Shown piece after piece: positions 33,583 through 43,513 of a DNA stretch of 64,000 bases. The notes beneath the pieces are model-generated. The model saw only the letters and a list, made by a program, of their open reading frames with translations, made no database searches and was not told where the DNA came from. The position numbers and the translations under genes were made by a program. This DNA is from Clavibacter sp. B3I6 (GTDB taxonomy: Bacteria > Actinomycetota > Actinomycetes > Actinomycetales > Microbacteriaceae), in NCBI RefSeq assembly GCF_030816895.1, contig NZ_JAUSYL010000001.1, forward strand, positions 620,001 to 684,000, written 5' to 3'. Each line of letters begins with the position of its first letter. The first letter of the stretch is position 1.

Positions 33583-34634
33583 CGAGGGCCCGCGCCCTCA
33601 CCGCATCCGGCTCCCGTCGACCCGCGCTCCTGCGGGCCGTCGGGGCCCGGATCGGCGGCGCGGTCCTCGTGCTCTGGGCGGTCGCGACCGTCACGTTCCT
33701 CGCCGTCCGGCTGATCCCGGGCGACCCCGCGCAGGCGATCCTCGGCGGGCCGGGCTCGCAGGCGCCGGCCGAGGCGGTCGCCGCAGTGCGCGCCGAGTAC
33801 GGGTTCGACCAGCCCCTCCTCGTGCAGTACCTCGCGCAGCTCGGCCGGCTCGCGCAGGGCGACCTCGGCCGCTCGTACGCCCTCCGCGAGGACGTCGCGG
33901 CGGTGCTCGCGCGGCAGCTGCCGGGCACGCTGCTGCTGGCGGTGCTCGCGCTCACCGTGGCGTGGATCCTCGCGCTCGGGCTCGCGCTCGTCTCCACGGG
34001 CGCGGGGCGCGTCGCCGGGGCGGTCGGCGCCGGCGTCGAGATCGTCGCCGCCTCGCTGCCGCACTTCTGGATCGGCGTGGTGCTGATCCTCGTGTTCTCC
34101 ACCGGCCTCGGCTGGCTGCCGGCGGTCAGCGGATCCTCGCCCGCCGGCCTCGTGCTCCCCGTGCTGACGCTCGCCATCCCGCTCGCGGGGTTCCTCGGCC
34201 AGATCATGCGCGAGGCGCTCCTCGACGCGCTCGACTCCCCCTTCGCCCTCGCCGCCCGCGCACGCGGCGAGTCCGAGGCCGGGGTGCGCCTGCGGCACGC
34301 GCTCCGGCACGCCGCCGCCCCCGGCATCGCGCTGTCCGGGTGGGCCTTCGGGTTCCTCATCTCGGGCGCCGTCGTCGTGGAGCAGGTGTTCGCCCGCCCC
34401 GGCCTCGGCCGCACCGCGCTCTCGGCGGTCATGAGCCGCGACGTGCCGGTGATCGTCGGCGTCGTGCTCGTGGTCGCCGTGGTCTACATCGTGCTCACCG
34501 CGGTCACCGACCTGCTCGCGCGCCTCGTGGACCCGCGGCTCGTCGACGCGCGCACCGGACCGGTCCCGTCCGCGGCACCCGCCGGCGACCCCGCCGCGGC
34601 ATCGCCCGCCACCCCCGCGGCGGCCGGCCGATGA
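33579..34634 (+). CDS. ABC transporter permease (DppB/OppB type)
   Basis: This 351-residue membrane permease starts at a GTG overlapping the stop of the binding protein. Its first helix is followed by FLAVRLIPGDPAQAILGG, the DppB hallmark. The loop EAGVRLRHALRHAAAPG carries the ATPase-contact (EAA-type) motif, and VVVEQVFARPGLGRTALSAV is typical of the last third. A low-complexity proline/alanine tail follows. It pairs with the permease at 34631. Confidence 0.93.
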   Translation: MTRARALTASGSRRPALLRAVGARIGGAVLVLWAVATVTFLAVRLIPGDPAQAILGGPGSQAPAEAVAAVRAEYGFDQPLLVQYLAQLGRLAQGDLGRSYALREDVAAVLARQLPGTLLLAVLALTVAWILALGLALVSTGAGRVAGAVGAGVEIVAASLPHFWIGVVLILVFSTGLGWLPAVSGSSPAGLVLPVLTLAIPLAGFLGQIMREALLDALDSPFALAARARGESEAGVRLRHALRHAAAPGIALSGWAFGFLISGAVVVEQVFARPGLGRTALSAVMSRDVPVIVGVVLVVAVVYIVLTAVTDLLARLVDPRLVDARTGPVPSAAPAGDPAAASPATPAAAGR

Positions 34635-35491
34635 GCGACCCCCGCGCCGAGACGCTGCTCGCCACCGCGCCCTCCCGGCCGCCCGTGCGGGTCCTCGCCA
34701 TGGTCGGCACCGGCGGCGCCGCGCTCGTGGTCGTCCTGCTGCTCGCCGCGGCCCTCGCCCCCGGCCTCCTCGCGCCCGGCGACCCGCTCGCCATCGCGCC
34801 GGCCGAGGCCTTCCGCGCGCCCGGCCCCGGCCACCTCCTCGGCACCGACGAGTCCGGCCGCGACGTGCTCACGCGCGTCGTGCACGGCGCGGGACCCAGC
34901 CTCGTCATCGGCGTGAGCGCCACCGCGATCGGCCTGGGCCTCGGCGCCGTGCTCGGGCTCGCCGCCGCGCTCCTCGGCCGCGTCGCCGACTTCGCCGTCA
35001 ACCGGGTGATCGAGGTCGTGTTCGCGTTCCCCGGGCTCCTGCTCGCCCTCTTCCTCATCGTGATCCTCGGCCCGGGCATCGGCAGCGCCACGCTCGCGGT
35101 CGGCATCTCGGCCGCGCCCGGCTACGCGCGGATCATCCGCGGGCGGGTCATGTCGGTGCGGCGCTCCGCGTACGTCGAGGCCGCCACCGTGCTCGGACGC
35201 CCGCCGCTCGTCGTGCTCGCCCGGCACATCCTGCCGAACACCGCCGCGCCGCTGTTCGTGCTCGGGACGCTCGGCGTCGGCCAGGCCATCGTGTGGGCCT
35301 CGTCGCTCAGCTACCTCGGGCTCGGGACGGTGCCGCCGAATCCCGAGTGGGGCGCGATGCTCGCCGCGGGCCGCACCTACATCGGCTCCGCGCCGTGGCT
35401 CACGGTCGTGCCGGGGCTCATGATCGTCCTCACCGCGACCGCGTCGACCGTGCTCGGCCGCGCGCTCGAGCGACGGGTGCGCGCCTCGTGA
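34631..35491 (+). CDS. ABC transporter permease (DppC/OppC type)
   Basis: This 286-residue second permease has GPGHLLGTDESGRDVLTRVV, the classic DppC sequence after the first helix. The cytoplasmic loop SAYVEAATVLGRPPLVVLAR-HILPN is the ATPase contact, and YLGLGTVPPNPEWGAML lies near the end. The ATG overlaps the stop of the first permease. It completes the heterodimeric channel. Confidence 0.94.
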   Translation: MSDPRAETLLATAPSRPPVRVLAMVGTGGAALVVVLLLAAALAPGLLAPGDPLAIAPAEAFRAPGPGHLLGTDESGRDVLTRVVHGAGPSLVIGVSATAIGLGLGAVLGLAAALLGRVADFAVNRVIEVVFAFPGLLLALFLIVILGPGIGSATLAVGISAAPGYARIIRGRVMSVRRSAYVEAATVLGRPPLVVLARHILPNTAAPLFVLGTLGVGQAIVWASSLSYLGLGTVPPNPEWGAMLAAGRTYIGSAPWLTVVPGLMIVLTATASTVLGRALERRVRAS

Positions 35492-37212
35492 GCGGGCCCC
35501 ACGACGTGCCGGGCGCCCCCGCGACGCCGCTCGCGCTCCGGGTCGAGGACCTCCGCGTCTCCTTCGGCGGCGAGGGCGTCGTCCACGGCGTCTCCCTGCG
35601 GATCGCGCCCGGCGAGTGCCTCGCGCTCGTCGGCACGTCGGGCTCCGGCAAGAGCGTCACCGCCCGGAGCCTGCTCGGCCTCGCGGGTCCCGGCGCGGAC
35701 GTCCGCGCCGGCGTGCTCGAGATCGGCGGCCGCGACCTCCGCGACGCGGGCCCGCGCGAGTGGCGCGGCGTCCGCGGGACGGGCGTCGGCCTCGTGCTGC
35801 AGGACGCCCTCTCGTCGCTCGACCCGCTCCGGCCGATCGGCCGCGAGATCGGCGACGCGCTCCGCCTCCACGGGATGCGCGACGCCCGGGCCCGGCGGGC
35901 GCGCGTGCTCGAGCTGCTCGAGCGGGTCGGGATGCCGGATCCCGAGGTCCGCGTCCACCAGCGCTCCGGCGAGCTCTCGGGCGGCCTCCGCCAGCGTGCG
36001 CTGCTCGCGGCCGCCCTCGCGCTGGATCCGCCGCTCCTCGTCGCCGACGAGCCCACGACCGCGCTCGACGCCACGGTGCAGGCGCGGATCATCGACCTCC
36101 TCGCCGACCTCCGCACGCGCGGCCAGGCGACCCTCCTCGTGAGCCACGACCTCGCCGTCGTGGCGCGCCTCGCCGACCGCGTCGCGGTGATGCACGACGG
36201 CCGCATCGTGGAGGAGGGCCGGACGGCGGACGTCCTCCGCGCGCCCGCCCACCCCCGGACCCGCGCCCTCGTCGCCGCCGTGCCGACGGGGGTGCCCCGC
36301 GGCGTGCCGCTGTCGGCGGCGCGCCTCGAGGCCGCCTCCGCGCAGGCGGCCGCCTCCGCACACGCGACCTCCTCGACGTCCCCGTCCACGGCGGCATCCC
36401 CTCCCGGGGCCGCGACGCCGCCCGACGACCGCGTGGTCCTCCGCGCCTCGGGCCTCACCCGCTCCTACCGCGGTCCGGCTGGATCCGTCCGCACGGCCGT
36501 CGACGACGTGTCGCTCGAGGTCCGCCGCGGCCGCACCCTCGGCCTCGTCGGCGGGTCCGGCTCCGGCAAGACCACCGTCGCCCGGCTGCTGCTCGCGCTC
36601 GAGGAGCCCGACGCCGGTGACGTCACGCTCGACGGCGAGCCGTGGAGCGGGATCCCCGAGCGGGCGCGCCGCAGCCGCCGCCCGCGCGTCGGCGCCGTCT
36701 ACCAGGACCCGCTCGCGTCGTTCGACCCGCGCTGGAGCGTCGACCGGATCCTCCGCGACGCCCTCGCCGTCGCGGGTCCCCCGGGCGTCGACGCCTTCGA
36801 CTCGCCCGGCACCCTCCTCGCGCAGGTCGGCCTCGACCCGGCGCTCCTCGCCCGCCGCCCCGCGCGGCTCTCCGGCGGACAGCGTCAGCGCGTCGCCATC
36901 GCGCGCGCCCTCGCGGCCCGGCCCGACGTGCTGATCTGCGACGAGCCCGTCTCCGCGCTCGACATCGCGGTGCAGGCGCAGGTCCTCGACCTCCTCGACG
37001 AGCTGCAGCGGCGCCTCGGCCTCGGCCTCCTGCTCATCTCGCACGACCTCGGCGTCGTCGCCCACATGAGCGACGAAGTTGTGGTCATGGCCGACGGGCG
37101 CATCGTCGAGCGCGGATCCGCCGCCGACGTGCTCGAGCGCCCGACGCACCCCGTCACGCGGGCGCTCCTCGCGGCCGTCCCGCGGCTGGATCCCGGGGCC
37201 GCCCCGCGCTGA
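35488..37212 (+). CDS. Dual ABC ATPase (DppD-DppF fusion type)
   Basis: This 574-residue protein holds both nucleotide-binding domains of the importer in one chain. Domain 1 has Walker A GTSGSGKS, signature LSGGLRQ and Walker B LLVADEPTTALDATVQ. Domain 2 (from ~315) has GGSGSGKT, LSGGQRQRVAIARAL and VLICDEPVSALDIAVQ. An alanine/serine/proline linker joins them. It starts at a GTG overlapping the permease stop (GTGA). Such fusions are common in actinobacteria. It converges on the RamB-like regulator 18 nt away. Confidence 0.95.
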   Translation: MSGPHDVPGAPATPLALRVEDLRVSFGGEGVVHGVSLRIAPGECLALVGTSGSGKSVTARSLLGLAGPGADVRAGVLEIGGRDLRDAGPREWRGVRGTGVGLVLQDALSSLDPLRPIGREIGDALRLHGMRDARARRARVLELLERVGMPDPEVRVHQRSGELSGGLRQRALLAAALALDPPLLVADEPTTALDATVQARIIDLLADLRTRGQATLLVSHDLAVVARLADRVAVMHDGRIVEEGRTADVLRAPAHPRTRALVAAVPTGVPRGVPLSAARLEAASAQAAASAHATSSTSPSTAASPPGAATPPDDRVVLRASGLTRSYRGPAGSVRTAVDDVSLEVRRGRTLGLVGGSGSGKTTVARLLLALEEPDAGDVTLDGEPWSGIPERARRSRRPRVGAVYQDPLASFDPRWSVDRILRDALAVAGPPGVDAFDSPGTLLAQVGLDPALLARRPARLSGGQRQRVAIARALAARPDVLICDEPVSALDIAVQAQVLDLLDELQRRLGLGLLLISHDLGVVAHMSDEVVVMADGRIVERGSAADVLERPTHPVTRALLAAVPRLDPGAAPR

Positions 37213-37230
37213 CCGGCGGGACGGGCCGCG

Positions 37231-38658
37231 TCAGGCGCCGGCGTGCCGGTCGAGGAACGCGTACAGCTCCCGGTCGTCCACCCCGGGGAAGGACCCGCGC
37301 GGCAGCGGCGCGAGGATGTGCGCGTGCAGCCGGGCGCTCGGCCACGCGCGGTCGCGCCACCGGTCCGCGTCCTCCGGATCCGCCCGCCGGCAGCACGACT
37401 CGTCCGGGCAGCGCGACGCGCTCCGCGCCGTCGTCTCGCGGCCGCGGAACCACTTCGCGTGCGCGAACGGCACGCCGAAGGTGATCGAGTACTCGCCCTC
37501 GGCCGTGGAGCCGGTCTGCGTCGAGCACCAGAACGTGCCCGCGGGCGTGTCCGTGTACTGGTGGAACTCCGTGGTGCGGTTGGTGCGGTCGAACGCGCCG
37601 CGGGCCGCCCACTCCCGGCACACCGGCTGCCCCTCGACCGCGCCCGTGACGTCGACCGGCAGCGGCAGCCCGTCGTTCTCGTACGCCTTGTAGACCGCGC
37701 CGTCGCCGCCGACCCGGAGGAAGTGCACGCGGAGGTCGAGGTGCGTGGTGCTGATGTTCGTGAGCCGGAGCGCCGCCGCCTCGTGCGTCACGCCGAACGC
37801 GTCGCGGAAGTCCTCCACCGCGAGGTCCCGGCGCGCCTTGGCCTCGGCGAGGAACGCGACCGACTGGGTCAGCGGCATGAGGCACGCGGCCGCGAAGTAG
37901 TTGATCTCCAGCCGCTGACGCAGGAAGTCGGCGTAGCTCGCGGGCTCCTCGTGGCCGAGCACCCGGTGGGCCATCGCCTGCAGCGCCATCGAGCGGAGGC
38001 CGTGTCCGCCGGGGATGGACGCGGGCGGGAGGTAGATCCGCCCCTCGCCGATGTCCGTCACGGAGCGCGTGGAACGGGGCAGGTCGTCCACGTAGATGAG
38101 CTCGAAGCCGAGCCCCTCCGCCATCCGGCTGACGCTGCGGTGCGACAGGGCGCCGCTGCGGTGGCCGACGTCGGCGAGCATCCGCTCGGCCAGCTCCTCG
38201 ATCGCGGGCAGGTGGTTGTCGCGCGCGCGCATCATGAGCCGCTGCTCCGTGTTCGCCCGCCTCGCCTCCTCGGGCGTCGCGATGGACTCGCGCGCGCGGC
38301 GGGCGAGCTCGCGATGCAGGCCGACGAGCGCCTCGAGCGTCTCCTGCGGCAGCGCGCGGCTCGCGGGCACGGCGGGGAGGCCGAGCCCGCCGTACAGGGA
38401 CGAGCGCTGCGCCCGGTCGAGCTCGATCTCGAGCGCGGACCGGGCATCGGGGGCGTCGGCCGCGAGCAGGTGCGTGACGTCGACGCCGAGCGCCCCCGCG
38501 ATCCGCCCGAGGGTCGAGAGGCGGGTCTCGCGCCGGCCGTTCTCGATCATGCTCAGCTGGCTCGGCAGGATCCCCGCGCGCTCCCCCAGCGCCTGCAGCG
38601 TGAGCCCCGCGCCCTTCCGCGCGTGCCGGATGCGGCGGCCGATGACGAGCTGGTCCAT
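37231..38658 (-). CDS. ramB: RamB-like XRE-family regulator of acetate metabolism
   Basis: This 475-residue protein has an N-terminal XRE helix-turn-helix (IGRRIRHARKGAGLTLQALG; ILPSQLSMIENGRRETRLS), a central IrrE/peptidase-like region (INYFAAACLMPLTQSVAFL) and a C-terminal cysteine-containing domain (SRCPDESCCRRADPEDADRW) typical of short-chain fatty acyl regulators. This is the layout of RamB, which controls acetate and glyoxylate genes in Corynebacterium and Mycobacterium. It has a GGTGAAGGA ribosome site before the ATG at 38658. It is divergent from PEP carboxykinase, which may be a target. ackA in this window is another candidate by analogy with Corynebacterium. Confidence 0.85.
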   Translation of the reverse strand: MDQLVIGRRIRHARKGAGLTLQALGERAGILPSQLSMIENGRRETRLSTLGRIAGALGVDVTHLLAADAPDARSALEIELDRAQRSSLYGGLGLPAVPASRALPQETLEALVGLHRELARRARESIATPEEARRANTEQRLMMRARDNHLPAIEELAERMLADVGHRSGALSHRSVSRMAEGLGFELIYVDDLPRSTRSVTDIGEGRIYLPPASIPGGHGLRSMALQAMAHRVLGHEEPASYADFLRQRLEINYFAAACLMPLTQSVAFLAEAKARRDLAVEDFRDAFGVTHEAAALRLTNISTTHLDLRVHFLRVGGDGAVYKAYENDGLPLPVDVTGAVEGQPVCREWAARGAFDRTNRTTEFHQYTDTPAGTFWCSTQTGSTAEGEYSITFGVPFAHAKWFRGRETTARSASRCPDESCCRRADPEDADRWRDRAWPSARLHAHILAPLPRGSFPGVDDRELYAFLDRHAGA

Positions 38659-38769
38659 TCCTTCACCTCTCCGTGAACATCGGGGCTTCTTCACGCCGAC
38701 GGATCCCCGAACCCCATCCTGACGCGCCGCAGGCTGGAACAACAGACCGATCGACGAGGACGGACCGAC
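38659..38769. promoter_or_regulatory. Divergent ramB/pckG control region
   Basis: The 111-nt gap contains TTCAC (38662-38666), GTGAA (38673-38677) and TTCAC (38690-38694). These form two overlapping inverted repeats next to the ramB start. They are candidate autoregulatory sites. The pckG start lacks a strong ribosome site. Confidence 0.4.
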
Positions 38770-40737
38770 ATGACCACCATCCAGGACGCACCCCCGCACA
38801 CCGACGCCAGCCGCACGCGCGCCGTCGTCCCCGCCGGCCGCCCCGACGCGGCCGCCGTCGCCCCGACGCCCGGCACCGCGCCCCTCCCGCCCGGCGCCGC
38901 GGCCCCCGCGCACTGCCGCGACCCCCGCGTCGCCGACTGGGTCGCCGAGGTCGCGCGGCTCACGCTCCCCGACCGGGTCGTCTGGTGCACCGGCAGCGTC
39001 GCCGAGTACGACCGCCTCACGCGCCGCATGGTCGAGGACGGCACCCTCATCCGGCTGAACCCGGAGTGGCGGCCGCACAGCTTCCTCGCCCGCAGCGACC
39101 CGGCCGACGTCGCGCGCGTCGAGGACCGCACCTTCATCTGCTCGGCCGACCCCGCGGACGCGGGCCCCACCAACAACTGGCGCGACCCCGCGGAGACGCG
39201 TGCGGAGCTCCGCGACCTCTTCGCCGGATCCATGCGCGGCCGCACCCTCTACGTCGTCCCGTTCTCCATGGGCCCCCTCGGCGGCGCGATCTCGCAGCTC
39301 GGCGTGCAGATCACCGACAGCCCGTACGTCGTCGCGAGCATGGCGCTCATGACCCGCATGGGCGACGACGCGCTCCGCCTCATCGGCCCCGACACGGCGT
39401 GGGTGCGCGCGCTGCACGGCCTCGGCGCGCCCCTGGTCGACGACGCCGGCCGCCGCAGCCCCGACGTGCCGTGGCCGCACAACGCCGACAAGCGCATCTG
39501 CCACTTCCCCGAGGACCGCGAGATCATCTCGTTCGGCTCGGGCTACGGCGGCAACGCGCTCCTCGGCAAGAAGTGCTTCTCGCTGCGGATCGCCTCCGCC
39601 ATGGCGCGCGACGAGGGCTGGCTGGCGGAGCACATGCTCCTCATCCGGATCACGAGCCCGGAGGGCCGCCGCTTCCACGTGGCGGCCGCCTTCCCGTCGG
39701 CCTGCGGCAAGACGAACCTCGCCATGCTCACGCCCTCGATCCCCGGCTGGACGGTGGAGACGCTCGGCGACGACATCGCCTGGCTCCGGCCCGACGCCGC
39801 CGGCCGCCTGCGCGCCGTGAACCCCGAGCGCGGCCTCTTCGGCGTCGCCCCCGGCACGGGGGAGGACACCAACCCCGTCGCCATGTCGACCGTGTGGGGC
39901 AACGCGATCTTCACCAACGTCGCCCTGCGCCCCGACGGCGACGTCTGGTGGGAGGGCATGACCCCGAGGCCGCCGGCCGGCCTCGTCGACTGGCGCGGGG
40001 AGCCGTGGTCGCCGGCCTCCGGCACGCCCGCCGCGCACCCGAACGCCCGCTTCACGGTGGGGATCGAGCAGTGCCCGTCGCTCGCGGACGACTGGGACGA
40101 CCCGGACGGCGTGGTCGTGGACGCGATCCTGTTCGGGGGCCGCCGCGCCACGAACGTGCCGCTCGTCGCGGAGGCGGACGGCTGGGAGCACGCCGTCTTC
40201 GTCGGCGCGACCATGGCCTCCGAGCGGACGGCGGCGGCGGAGGGACGGGTGGGCGAGCTGCGGCACGACCCCTTCGCGATGCAGCCGTTCTGCGGCTACG
40301 ACATGGCGGACCACTGGCGGCACTGGCTCGAGGTCGGCCGGGGGCTCGGCGACGGCGCGCCCCGCGTCTTCCAGGTCAACTGGTTCCGGAAGGGCGAGGA
40401 CGGCTCCTTCCTCTGGCCGGGCTTCGGCGAGAACGCGCGCGTGCTCGAGTGGGTCGTGCGCCGGATCGAGGACCGCGTCCCCGTCCGCCCGTCCCCGGTC
40501 GGCGGCCTGCCGGTCCCCGAGGACCTCGACGTCGCCGGCCTCGACCTCGCGGACGGTGCGCTGGAGGAGCTCCTGGCGCTGGATCCCGCCCTCTGGCTCG
40601 AGGAGCTCGACGCCGTGGACGCCCACTTCGCCCGCTTCGGCGACCGCGTCCCCGCGGAGCTCACGGACCGCGTCCACGCGATGCGGCGCGCCTTCCGGGA
40701 GGCCGCCGCCGACGCGCCGGCACAGGCCCCCGCCTAG
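38770..40737 (+). CDS. pckG: Phosphoenolpyruvate carboxykinase (GTP)
   Basis: This 655-residue GTP-dependent enzyme converts oxaloacetate to PEP for gluconeogenesis. An alanine/proline-rich ~45-residue N-terminal extension precedes the conserved domain (WCTGSVAEYDRLTRRMVEDG). Signature segments are the R-loop region RTLYVVPFSMGPLGG, the catalytic P-loop AFPSACGKTNLAM near residue 310, and MQPFCGYDMADHWRHWL. The type and length match the GTP class, not the bacterial ATP class. It is divergent from the RamB-like regulator and ends at a hairpin. Confidence 0.96.
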   Translation: MTTIQDAPPHTDASRTRAVVPAGRPDAAAVAPTPGTAPLPPGAAAPAHCRDPRVADWVAEVARLTLPDRVVWCTGSVAEYDRLTRRMVEDGTLIRLNPEWRPHSFLARSDPADVARVEDRTFICSADPADAGPTNNWRDPAETRAELRDLFAGSMRGRTLYVVPFSMGPLGGAISQLGVQITDSPYVVASMALMTRMGDDALRLIGPDTAWVRALHGLGAPLVDDAGRRSPDVPWPHNADKRICHFPEDREIISFGSGYGGNALLGKKCFSLRIASAMARDEGWLAEHMLLIRITSPEGRRFHVAAAFPSACGKTNLAMLTPSIPGWTVETLGDDIAWLRPDAAGRLRAVNPERGLFGVAPGTGEDTNPVAMSTVWGNAIFTNVALRPDGDVWWEGMTPRPPAGLVDWRGEPWSPASGTPAAHPNARFTVGIEQCPSLADDWDDPDGVVVDAILFGGRRATNVPLVAEADGWEHAVFVGATMASERTAAAEGRVGELRHDPFAMQPFCGYDMADHWRHWLEVGRGLGDGAPRVFQVNWFRKGEDGSFLWPGFGENARVLEWVVRRIEDRVPVRPSPVGGLPVPEDLDVAGLDLADGALEELLALDPALWLEELDAVDAHFARFGDRVPAELTDRVHAMRRAFREAAADAPAQAPA

Positions 40738-40744
40738 CCCGGCC

Positions 40745-40782
40745 GCCGGATGCGCGGGTCCCCGCCTGCCCCCGCATCCGGC
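40745..40782 (+). terminator. Terminator hairpin after pckG
   Basis: A perfect 10-bp stem (GCCGGATGCG at 40745-40754 with 40773-40782) lies 8 nt after the pckG stop. Confidence 0.65.
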
Positions 40783-40800
40783 CGCCGCGCCCCCATCCGG

Positions 40801-40806
40801 TAGCGT
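40801..40806 (+). promoter_or_regulatory. Putative -10 element of valS
   Basis: TAGCGT lies 68 nt before the valS ATG and just after the pckG terminator. Transcription would start near 40813 with a ~60-nt leader. No T-box is visible here. Confidence 0.45.
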
Positions 40807-40873
40807 GAAGTCCGCACAGCAGGCACCTCACCATCGACACGGTGCCGTCCACATCGAGGGAACCGGAGCACGC

Positions 40874-43513
40874 ATGGCAGACGAACGACGTCCGGACACC
40901 GTCGGAGGGGAGACCGGCCACATCGCCCGGGTCCCCGAGAAGCCGGCCCTCGAGGGCCTCGAGGCCAAGTGGGGCGACCGCTGGCAGGCGGACGGCACGT
41001 ACGACTTCCGCCGCGACGAGGCCGCCGCCGGCACCGTCTTCTCCATCGACACCCCGCCGCCCACGGCGAGCGGATCCCTCCACATCGGGCACGTGTTCAG
41101 CTACACGCACACCGACGTGATCGCCCGGTACCGCCGCATGCGCGGCGAGAGCGTCTTCTACCCGCTCGGCTGGGACGACAACGGACTCCCCACCGAGCGC
41201 CGCGTGCAGAACTTCTACGGCGTCCGCTGCGACCCGACGCTCCCCTACGACCCCGGCTACCGGCCGTCCGAGACCGGCGGCACGTCGAAGCCCGGCGACC
41301 AGCAGCCCATCTCCCGCCGCAACTTCATCGAGCTGTGCGAGCGCCTCACCGAGGAGGACGAGAAGCAGTTCGAGGACCTCTTCCGCACGCTCGGCCTCAG
41401 CGTCGACTGGCGCCAGAGCTACCGCACCATCGGCGCCGAGGCGCAGGTCGCGTCGCAGCGCGCGTTCCTCCGGAACCTCGCCCGCGGCGAGGCGTACCAG
41501 GCCGACGCGCCCACGCTGTGGGACGTCACCTTCCGCACCGCGGTCGCGCAGGCCGAGCTCGAGGACCGCGAGCAGCCGAGCGCCTACCACCGCCTCGCGT
41601 TCCACCGCCCGGACGGCGACGTGATCATCGACACCACGCGCCCCGAGCTCCTCGCCGCGTGCGTGGCCCTCGTCGCGCACCCCGACGACGAGCGCTACCA
41701 GGGCCTGTTCGGCACGACCGTCACGACGCCCGTCTTCGGCGTCGAGGTCCCCGTGCTCGCGCACCACCTCGCGCAGCCCGACAAGGGATCCGGCATCGCG
41801 ATGGTCTGCACCTTCGGCGACCTCAACGACGTGGTGTGGTGGCGCGAGCTGCAGCTCGAGAACCGCGCGATCGTCGGCTTCGACGGCCGCGTCGTCTCCG
41901 AGGCGCCCGCCGCGATCACCACCGACGCCGGCCGCGAGGCCTACGCCGCCATCGCCGGCAAGACGGTGTTCTCCGCCAAGGCCGCGATGGTCGAGCTCCT
42001 CACGGAGTCCGGCGAGCTGATCGGCGAGCCCCGCAAGATCACCCACCCCGTCAAGTTCTACGAGAAGGGCGACAAGCCCCTCGAGATCGTCTCGACCCGC
42101 CAGTGGTACATCCGCAACGGCGGCCGGGACGAGGAGCTGCGCCAGGGCCTCATCGGCCGCGGCCGCGAGATCGGCTTCGTCCCCGACTTCATGCGCGTGC
42201 GCTACGAGAACTGGGTCGGCGGCCTCAACGGCGACTGGCTCGTCTCCCGCCAGCGCTTCTTCGGCGTGCCGCTGCCCGTCTGGTACCCGCTCGACGCCGA
42301 CGGCAACCCCGAGTTCGACCGCGCCATCACGCCGTCGGAGGACCAGCTGCCCGTCGACCCGTCCTCGGATGCCGCCCCCGGCTACTCCGAGGACCAGCGC
42401 GGCGTGCCCGGCGGCTTCCAGGGTGAGCTCGACGTGATGGACACCTGGGCCACCTCCTCCCTCACCCCGCAGCTCGCGGGCGGCTGGGAGCGCGACCCGG
42501 AGCTGTTCGACCTCGTCTTCCCGTTCTCGATGCGGCCGCAGGGCCAGGACATCATCCGCACGTGGCTCTTCTCCACGGTGCTGCGCGCCGAGCTGGAGCA
42601 CGGCGACGCGCCCTGGCGGACGGCCGCGATCTCCGGCTGGATCCTCGACCCCGACCGCAAGAAGATGTCGAAGTCGAAGGGCAACGTCGTCACGCCCGCG
42701 GCCACGCTCGAGCAGTTCGGCTCCGACGCCGTGCGCTACTGGGCCGCGTCCGCGCGCCTCGGCGTCGACGCCGCGATGGACCCGCAGAACCCGACGCAGA
42801 TCAAGATCGGCCGCCGGCTCGCGATCAAGGTCCTCAACGCCGCGAAGTTCATCCTGTCCTTCGAGGCGCCGGAGGGCGCGCGGGCGACCCACGCCATCGA
42901 CGTCGGCATGCTCGCCGCCCTCGCCGAGGTCGTCGAGACCGCGACCACCGCGCTCGAGGAGTACGACCACGCCCGCGCGCTCGAGGTGACCGAGAGCTTC
43001 TTCTGGACCTTCTGCGACGACTACCTGGAGCTCGTCAAGGACCGCGCGTACTCCGCCGACGCCGACCCGGCCGACCGGGGATCCGCGGTCGCCGCCCTCC
43101 GCGAGGCCCTCGACGTGCTGCTGCGCCTGTTCGCGCCCTTCGTGCCGTTCGCGGCCGAGGAGGCCTGGAGCTGGTCGCACGACGGCTCGATCCACACCGC
43201 CGCCTGGCCGACCGCGCCGGCCCCGGACGCGCCGACGACCGGCGGAGCCGCGGACCCGCGGCTGCTGGCCCTCGCCGGCCGGGCGCTCGTCGGCATCCGC
43301 CGTGCCAAGACCGACGCCAAGGCCTCGCAGAAGACCCCCGTCGCCGAGGCGGTGGTGTCCGCGTCCGCCGAGGACATCCGCTCGCTCGAGCTGGTCGCCC
43401 GCGACCTGCGCGCCGTGGGCCGCATCACCGACCTGACGTTCATCGAGGGGGACGGCCCCGCCGTCGCCCGCATCACGCTCGCACCCGTCGAGCCCGAGGA
43501 GAACCGCGCATGA
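40874..43513 (+). CDS. valS: Valyl-tRNA synthetase
   Basis: This 879-residue class I synthetase charges tRNA-Val. HIGH is intact (GSLHIGHVFSYTH, ~68-72) and so is KMSKS (RKKMSKSKGNVV, 597-601), with a full editing domain between. SVDWRQSYRTIG and NWVGGLNGDWLVSRQRFFG mark the catalytic core. It lacks the long C-terminal coiled-coil arm of E. coli ValS, as in the shorter actinobacterial form. The stop overlaps the GNAT start (ATGA). Confidence 0.97.
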   Translation: MADERRPDTVGGETGHIARVPEKPALEGLEAKWGDRWQADGTYDFRRDEAAAGTVFSIDTPPPTASGSLHIGHVFSYTHTDVIARYRRMRGESVFYPLGWDDNGLPTERRVQNFYGVRCDPTLPYDPGYRPSETGGTSKPGDQQPISRRNFIELCERLTEEDEKQFEDLFRTLGLSVDWRQSYRTIGAEAQVASQRAFLRNLARGEAYQADAPTLWDVTFRTAVAQAELEDREQPSAYHRLAFHRPDGDVIIDTTRPELLAACVALVAHPDDERYQGLFGTTVTTPVFGVEVPVLAHHLAQPDKGSGIAMVCTFGDLNDVVWWRELQLENRAIVGFDGRVVSEAPAAITTDAGREAYAAIAGKTVFSAKAAMVELLTESGELIGEPRKITHPVKFYEKGDKPLEIVSTRQWYIRNGGRDEELRQGLIGRGREIGFVPDFMRVRYENWVGGLNGDWLVSRQRFFGVPLPVWYPLDADGNPEFDRAITPSEDQLPVDPSSDAAPGYSEDQRGVPGGFQGELDVMDTWATSSLTPQLAGGWERDPELFDLVFPFSMRPQGQDIIRTWLFSTVLRAELEHGDAPWRTAAISGWILDPDRKKMSKSKGNVVTPAATLEQFGSDAVRYWAASARLGVDAAMDPQNPTQIKIGRRLAIKVLNAAKFILSFEAPEGARATHAIDVGMLAALAEVVETATTALEEYDHARALEVTESFFWTFCDDYLELVKDRAYSADADPADRGSAVAALREALDVLLRLFAPFVPFAAEEAWSWSHDGSIHTAAWPTAPAPDAPTTGGAADPRLLALAGRALVGIRRAKTDAKASQKTPVAEAVVSASAEDIRSLELVARDLRAVGRITDLTFIEGDGPAVARITLAPVEPEENRA

